From Lachnospiraceae bacterium (GTDB lineage: Bacteria; Bacillota; Clostridia; Lachnospirales; Lachnospiraceae): a stretch of 28,311 bases of DNA. Positions 25,072-28,311 of the stretch are shown here, in pieces; the stretch's first letter is position 1; the number at the start of each line of letters is the position of its first letter. The position numbers and the translations under genes are program-made. The stretch spans positions 1-28,311 of the forward strand of contig JABZIZ010000021.1 in the NCBI GenBank assembly GCA_015258065.1. The letters are read 5' to 3'. The notes beneath the pieces are model-generated. The model was not told the origin of the DNA, made no database searches, and was given only the letters and a program-made list of their open reading frames with translations.

Positions 25072-25077
25072 ATTATA
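25072..25077 (-). promoter_or_regulatory. Candidate -10 for the ECF S-component gene
   Basis: A perfect TATAAT on the minus strand, with no clear -35 at the right distance. It gives a leader of about 95 bases. The 190-base divergent gap to pth otherwise shows only a short palindrome (CGGAATTCCG). Confidence 0.35.
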
Positions 25078-25160
25078 GAAAAATCTGGTATTGTTTCCAT
25101 AACCAAATTATGAACAAATGACAATGCCAGATGACAAGATCAGCCAGAGTGAGGTGAGAA

Positions 25161-25751
25161 ATGTTTATCATTGCAGGACTGGGCAATCCGGAGAAAAAAT
25201 ACGACGGCACGAGGCACAACAGCGGGTTTGCCGTGATCGATCTTTTGGCGAAGCAGAATCAGATTCCCTATGGAGGTACAAAGTTTCGCAGTGCAACGGG
25301 AAGCGGCGTCATAGGCGGCAAGAAGGTGCTGCTGTTAAAACCGCTTACCTATATGAATCTGAGCGGAGAGGCCATCGGGGAGGCTTGCGCCTTTTATAAA
25401 ATCAAGGTGGAGGAAGAATTGATTGTCATTTCTGATGACATCGATACGGAGCCGGGCGAGATCCGCGTGCGGAAAAAAGGCAGTGCAGGAGGTCATAACG
25501 GGTTGAAGAATATCATTGCACATCTGGGAACGGATGCCTTTATTCGAGTTCGTGTCGGGGTGGGAGCCAAGCCTGTGGGTGGCGATCTGGTTTCCCATGT
25601 GCTTGGGCGCCTGCAGGCGGAGGAAGAAACGGCTTATGAAGAGGGGCTCTTAAAGGCCGCGGAGGCGGTCGGTTCGATTTTAGGAGAAGGAGTGGACAGG
25701 ACCATGAACCGTTTTAATCATCACAGAAAACAGAATGGGGAGAAGGAATGA
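25161..25751 (+). CDS. pth: Peptidyl-tRNA hydrolase
   Basis: The enzyme releases tRNA from peptidyl-tRNAs that drop off ribosomes. The 196 residues have the family motifs in order: GLGNPEKKYDGTRHNSGF (6-23, catalytic His19, Asn9), LLKPLTYMNLSG with the conserved Asn, ISDDIDTEPG with the catalytic Asp region, and GSAGGHNGLKNI. GAGGTG lies about 5 bases before the ATG. The stop overlaps the mfd start (ATGA), and the pth-mfd pair is a common Firmicute arrangement. Confidence 0.98.
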   Translation: MFIIAGLGNPEKKYDGTRHNSGFAVIDLLAKQNQIPYGGTKFRSATGSGVIGGKKVLLLKPLTYMNLSGEAIGEACAFYKIKVEEELIVISDDIDTEPGEIRVRKKGSAGGHNGLKNIIAHLGTDAFIRVRVGVGAKPVGGDLVSHVLGRLQAEEETAYEEGLLKAAEAVGSILGEGVDRTMNRFNHHRKQNGEKE

Positions 25752-28311
25752 AATCGATTCAGGCGCCGCTGTTTGAGCTGCCCGCTTTTTTGACGCTGAA
25801 TAAAGAATTGGAAAAACCGTCATCCTGTGTACAGGTGGACGGCTGTACCGGCTCGGAGAAACTGCATTTGATGGATGCGTGCGGGGCGGATTTTCGCAGC
25901 AGGATTCTGGTGACTTATTCGGATTTGCGGGCCAAAGAACTTCTGGAGGACGCCCGGTTCTATGACAGGAATGTTCTCCTGTATCCCGCCAAAGATCTGA
26001 TCTTTTATCAGGCGGATATCCATGGCAACGAGATCACCAGAGAGCGGATGCGCTGTCTGCGCCGGTTGATCGAAGGGGGAGAGTTGACGGTGATCACAAC
26101 CTTTTCCGCCCTTATGACGCCACAGATTCCTCTTTCAGTGGTAAAAAAACATGTTTTTTCCGTAGAGAAGGAAAAACAATTAGAGCTTTCGGAGACCGCA
26201 AGGAAGCTCGCAGAGATGGGATACGAGAAGGTCTATCAGGTGGAAGCGCCGGGACAGTTTGCGATCCGTGGCGATATTCTGGATGTCTTTGACCTGACCG
26301 AAGAGAATCCGTACCGAATCGAATTGTTCGGGGACGAGGTAGAGTCGCTTCGCAGTTTTGACCTGATGTCGCAGCGCTCCATAGAACCGCTGGACCAGGT
26401 TCGGATCTATCCGGCGAGCGAAATGATTCTGACGGAGGACAGAAGCCAAAGAGGCATCGAAAAGATTACGGCGGAAGCACAGCAGGTGGTCGAAAAATTC
26501 CGGAAGGAAATGAAAACCGAGCAGGCGCACCGGCTTGACGAGATGGTGAAGGAATTGGTCGAGCAGGTGGAACAGCAGAGTAAGAAGGCCAATTTAGAGA
26601 GTTTTATCCACTATTTCTACGAAGATACGGTGAGCTTTCTCGAATATTTTAAGTCGGGAATTGGCGCGGCATCTGCTGGAACGAAGGCGGGCGCAGGTGC
26701 AAGGACAGCTGCCTGTCTCTTCATCGATGAAGCGGGACATGTGCTGGAGCAGGGAAGAGCGGTGGAGGAAGAATTCAGGCAGAGCATGATCCACCGGGCG
26801 GAACAGGGCTACATCCTGCCCGGGCAGATGGACCTGCTCTACGGGACGGAGGAGACGGTGGCGAAGCTATCGGTGCTGCGGAGGGTCCTCCTTTGTGAAA
26901 TTCCCATGCCGAAAGACCGGAATCTTTTTGCTCCGGAAAAAGAAATCTCGATCGGTGCCAGATCGCTTGCGCCTTACAACAACAGCTTCGAGAGATTGGT
27001 GCATGACCTGAAGCAGTATAAAAAGGAAAAGTACAGAGTCCTGATACTGTCCGGTTCGCGCACCAGAGCCAAGCGCCTGGTGGATGATTTGCGGGACAAC
27101 GGGATTGAATCGTTTTATTCCGAAGATCCGCAGAGGGTGCCACAGCCGGGCGAGATCATGACCTATTATGGAAGAATTCTCAAAGGTTTTGAATATCCGG
27201 AAATCCGCTTTGCTGTGATTTCGGAAAGCGATATTTTTACCGAGCATGTCAAAAAAAAGCGGAAAAAGAAGAAACATACCGGCGGACAGGCGATCTCCGG
27301 CTTTTCAGATCTGAAGATCGGGGATTATGTCATCCACGAGGATCACGGGCTGGGAATTTACCGCGGCATCGAAAAAATCGTTGTGGATCGGGTAGCCAGA
27401 GATTATATGAAGATCGAATATGCCGGAGGCGGAAATCTTTATGTGCTGGCTTCCGGTTTCGAGGTGATTCAGAAATATGCGGCAGGAGCGGAACAAGAAG
27501 AGGGAAAAACGAGGAATCTGAAGTTAAATAAGCTCGGCGGTACGGACTGGGCAAGGACGAAAGCAAAGGTCAAAAGTGCCGTCAATGAGATTGCGGAAGA
27601 TCTGGTGGAACTCTATGCCAAAAGGCAGGAAGAGAAGGGATACGCCTTTACTAAAGACACGGTATGGCAGCAGGAATTTGAAGACGCCTTTCCCTACCAG
27701 GAAACGGAGGATCAGGAAAACGCCATTGCCGATGTCAAAAACGATATGGAATCCACCAAAATCATGGACCGTCTCGTCTGCGGCGACGTCGGCTTCGGCA
27801 AGACGGAGATCGCCATCCGTGCCGCCTTCAAAGCCGTGCAGGATTCCAAACAGGTGGCAGTGCTGGTGCCTACGACGATTCTGGCGCAGCAGCATTATAA
27901 TACGTTTTCCTCCCGCATGCGGGACTTTCCGGTTCGGGTGGAGATGCTCTCCCGCTTTCGAACCGCAGCGGAACAGAAAAAGACGCTGCAGGCGCTGAAA
28001 AAGGGTGAAGTAGACATCGTCATCGGCACACACCGCATGCTGTCGAAGGATGTGGTATTCAAGAATCTGGGACTCCTGGTGGTCGATGAGGAGCAGCGCT
28101 TTGGCGTGACGCATAAAGAAAAGGTCAAAAAACTGCGGGAAAACATCGATGTGCTGACCCTTAGCGCAACGCCCATCCCGCGAACGCTTCACATGTCGCT
28201 CGTCGGCATTCGGGATATGTCTCTCCTGGAGGAGGCGCCGAACGATCGCCTGCCGATTCAAACTTATGTCTGTGAATACAATGATGAAATGGTCAGAGAA
28301 GCGGTTGTGAG
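25748..28311 (+). CDS. mfd: Transcription-repair coupling factor, 3'-truncated by the window
   Basis: The translocase removes RNA polymerase stalled at DNA lesions and recruits UvrA. The frame is open from ATG 25748 to the window's last base, giving 854 codons of an expected 1,150 or so. In order: UvrB-like N-terminal domain (about 1-350), linker with a Lys-rich stretch near 500, CarD-like RNA polymerase-binding domain (about 520-580, GDYVIHEDHGLGIYRG), then the RecG-like helicase with Walker A GDVGFGKTE (near 677), DEEQ box VVDEEQRFGV (near 778) and motif III LSATPIPRT (near 804). A Gly/Ala-rich segment sits at about residues 304-320. It overlaps the pth stop by 4 bases, with GGGGAG upstream. 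The C-terminal UvrA-control domain lies outside the window. Confidence 0.97.
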   Translation, partial: MKSIQAPLFELPAFLTLNKELEKPSSCVQVDGCTGSEKLHLMDACGADFRSRILVTYSDLRAKELLEDARFYDRNVLLYPAKDLIFYQADIHGNEITRERMRCLRRLIEGGELTVITTFSALMTPQIPLSVVKKHVFSVEKEKQLELSETARKLAEMGYEKVYQVEAPGQFAIRGDILDVFDLTEENPYRIELFGDEVESLRSFDLMSQRSIEPLDQVRIYPASEMILTEDRSQRGIEKITAEAQQVVEKFRKEMKTEQAHRLDEMVKELVEQVEQQSKKANLESFIHYFYEDTVSFLEYFKSGIGAASAGTKAGAGARTAACLFIDEAGHVLEQGRAVEEEFRQSMIHRAEQGYILPGQMDLLYGTEETVAKLSVLRRVLLCEIPMPKDRNLFAPEKEISIGARSLAPYNNSFERLVHDLKQYKKEKYRVLILSGSRTRAKRLVDDLRDNGIESFYSEDPQRVPQPGEIMTYYGRILKGFEYPEIRFAVISESDIFTEHVKKKRKKKKHTGGQAISGFSDLKIGDYVIHEDHGLGIYRGIEKIVVDRVARDYMKIEYAGGGNLYVLASGFEVIQKYAAGAEQEEGKTRNLKLNKLGGTDWARTKAKVKSAVNEIAEDLVELYAKRQEEKGYAFTKDTVWQQEFEDAFPYQETEDQENAIADVKNDMESTKIMDRLVCGDVGFGKTEIAIRAAFKAVQDSKQVAVLVPTTILAQQHYNTFSSRMRDFPVRVEMLSRFRTAAEQKKTLQALKKGEVDIVIGTHRMLSKDVVFKNLGLLVVDEEQRFGVTHKEKVKKLRENIDVLTLSATPIPRTLHMSLVGIRDMSLLEEAPNDRLPIQTYVCEYNDEMVREAVV

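Noticed and set aside
1..28311. tRNA/rRNA genes, CRISPR arrays, insertion sequences, phage genes
   Set aside because: None supported: no cloverleaf-like sequences, regularly spaced repeats, transposase or integrase motifs were found by reading both strands.

Overview
The window looks like chromosomal DNA from a Gram-positive Firmicute, most likely a clostridial species of the Lachnospiraceae type. This is inferred from gene content: sortase with an LPXTG protein, SpoVG, a DnaD/DnaI-type replication module, a SleB-type hydrolase, a BMP-family nucleoside ABC transporter and an ECF S-component. Strong GGAGG-type ribosome binding sites and moderate GC agree with this. I see no rRNA, tRNA, CRISPR array, insertion sequence or phage gene. 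Most genes are core housekeeping genes.

Layout. (1) 1-2194 (+): the 3' end of a wall-anchored SpaA/Cna-B-repeat surface protein, overlapped by a sortase gene. (2) 2352-4139 (+): a membrane-anchored GH18 protein with an SH3-like domain. (3) 4257-7781 (+): tRNA threonylcarbamoyladenosine synthase (Sua5/YwlC type), uracil phosphoribosyltransferase, a dCMP deaminase-like protein and a coiled-coil/SleB cell-wall hydrolase. The last of these overlaps tail-to-tail with a DUF402 gene (7778-8275, -). (4) 8352-10955 (+): a large unrecognised membrane-anchored protein with a degenerate C39-peptidase-like C-terminus. A bidirectional terminator separates it from the next block. (5) 11035-14381 (-): a dnaD-like, dnaI-like and PRPP synthetase operon. 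A cluster of DnaA-box-like 9-mers lies upstream of it. (6) 14694-16082 (-): murC, with a near-ideal sigma-A promoter and a strongly palindromic leader. (7) 16588-18501 (+): spoVG and pyruvate kinase, each with its own terminator. (8) 18673-23632 (+): a lipoprotein, ATPase and two permeases forming a nucleoside-type importer. (9) 23752-24970 (-): an ECF S-component and a TIGR01440/YwlG-family gene, ending in a terminator. (10) 25161-28311 (+): pth overlapping the start of mfd, which runs off the window.

Nucleotide metabolism recurs across the window: uracil salvage with PRPP, PRPP synthesis, a dCMP deaminase-like enzyme and a putative nucleoside importer. PRPP synthetase is the last gene of a replication-initiation operon. 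Several promoters appear to rely on an extended -10 (TGnTATnnT) with a poor -35.

No wholly new multi-gene system is evident. The best leads are four. First, the sua5/ywlC gene has lost, or never had, a canonical start: its conserved N-terminus is encoded upstream of the first ATG, where an ACG sits behind a perfect ribosome binding site. Second, DnaA-box-like sites cluster next to the dnaD/dnaI/prs operon. Third, a nested palindrome lies in the murC leader. Fourth, the 867-residue surface protein has a C39-like fold whose catalytic Cys position appears to be Ala.
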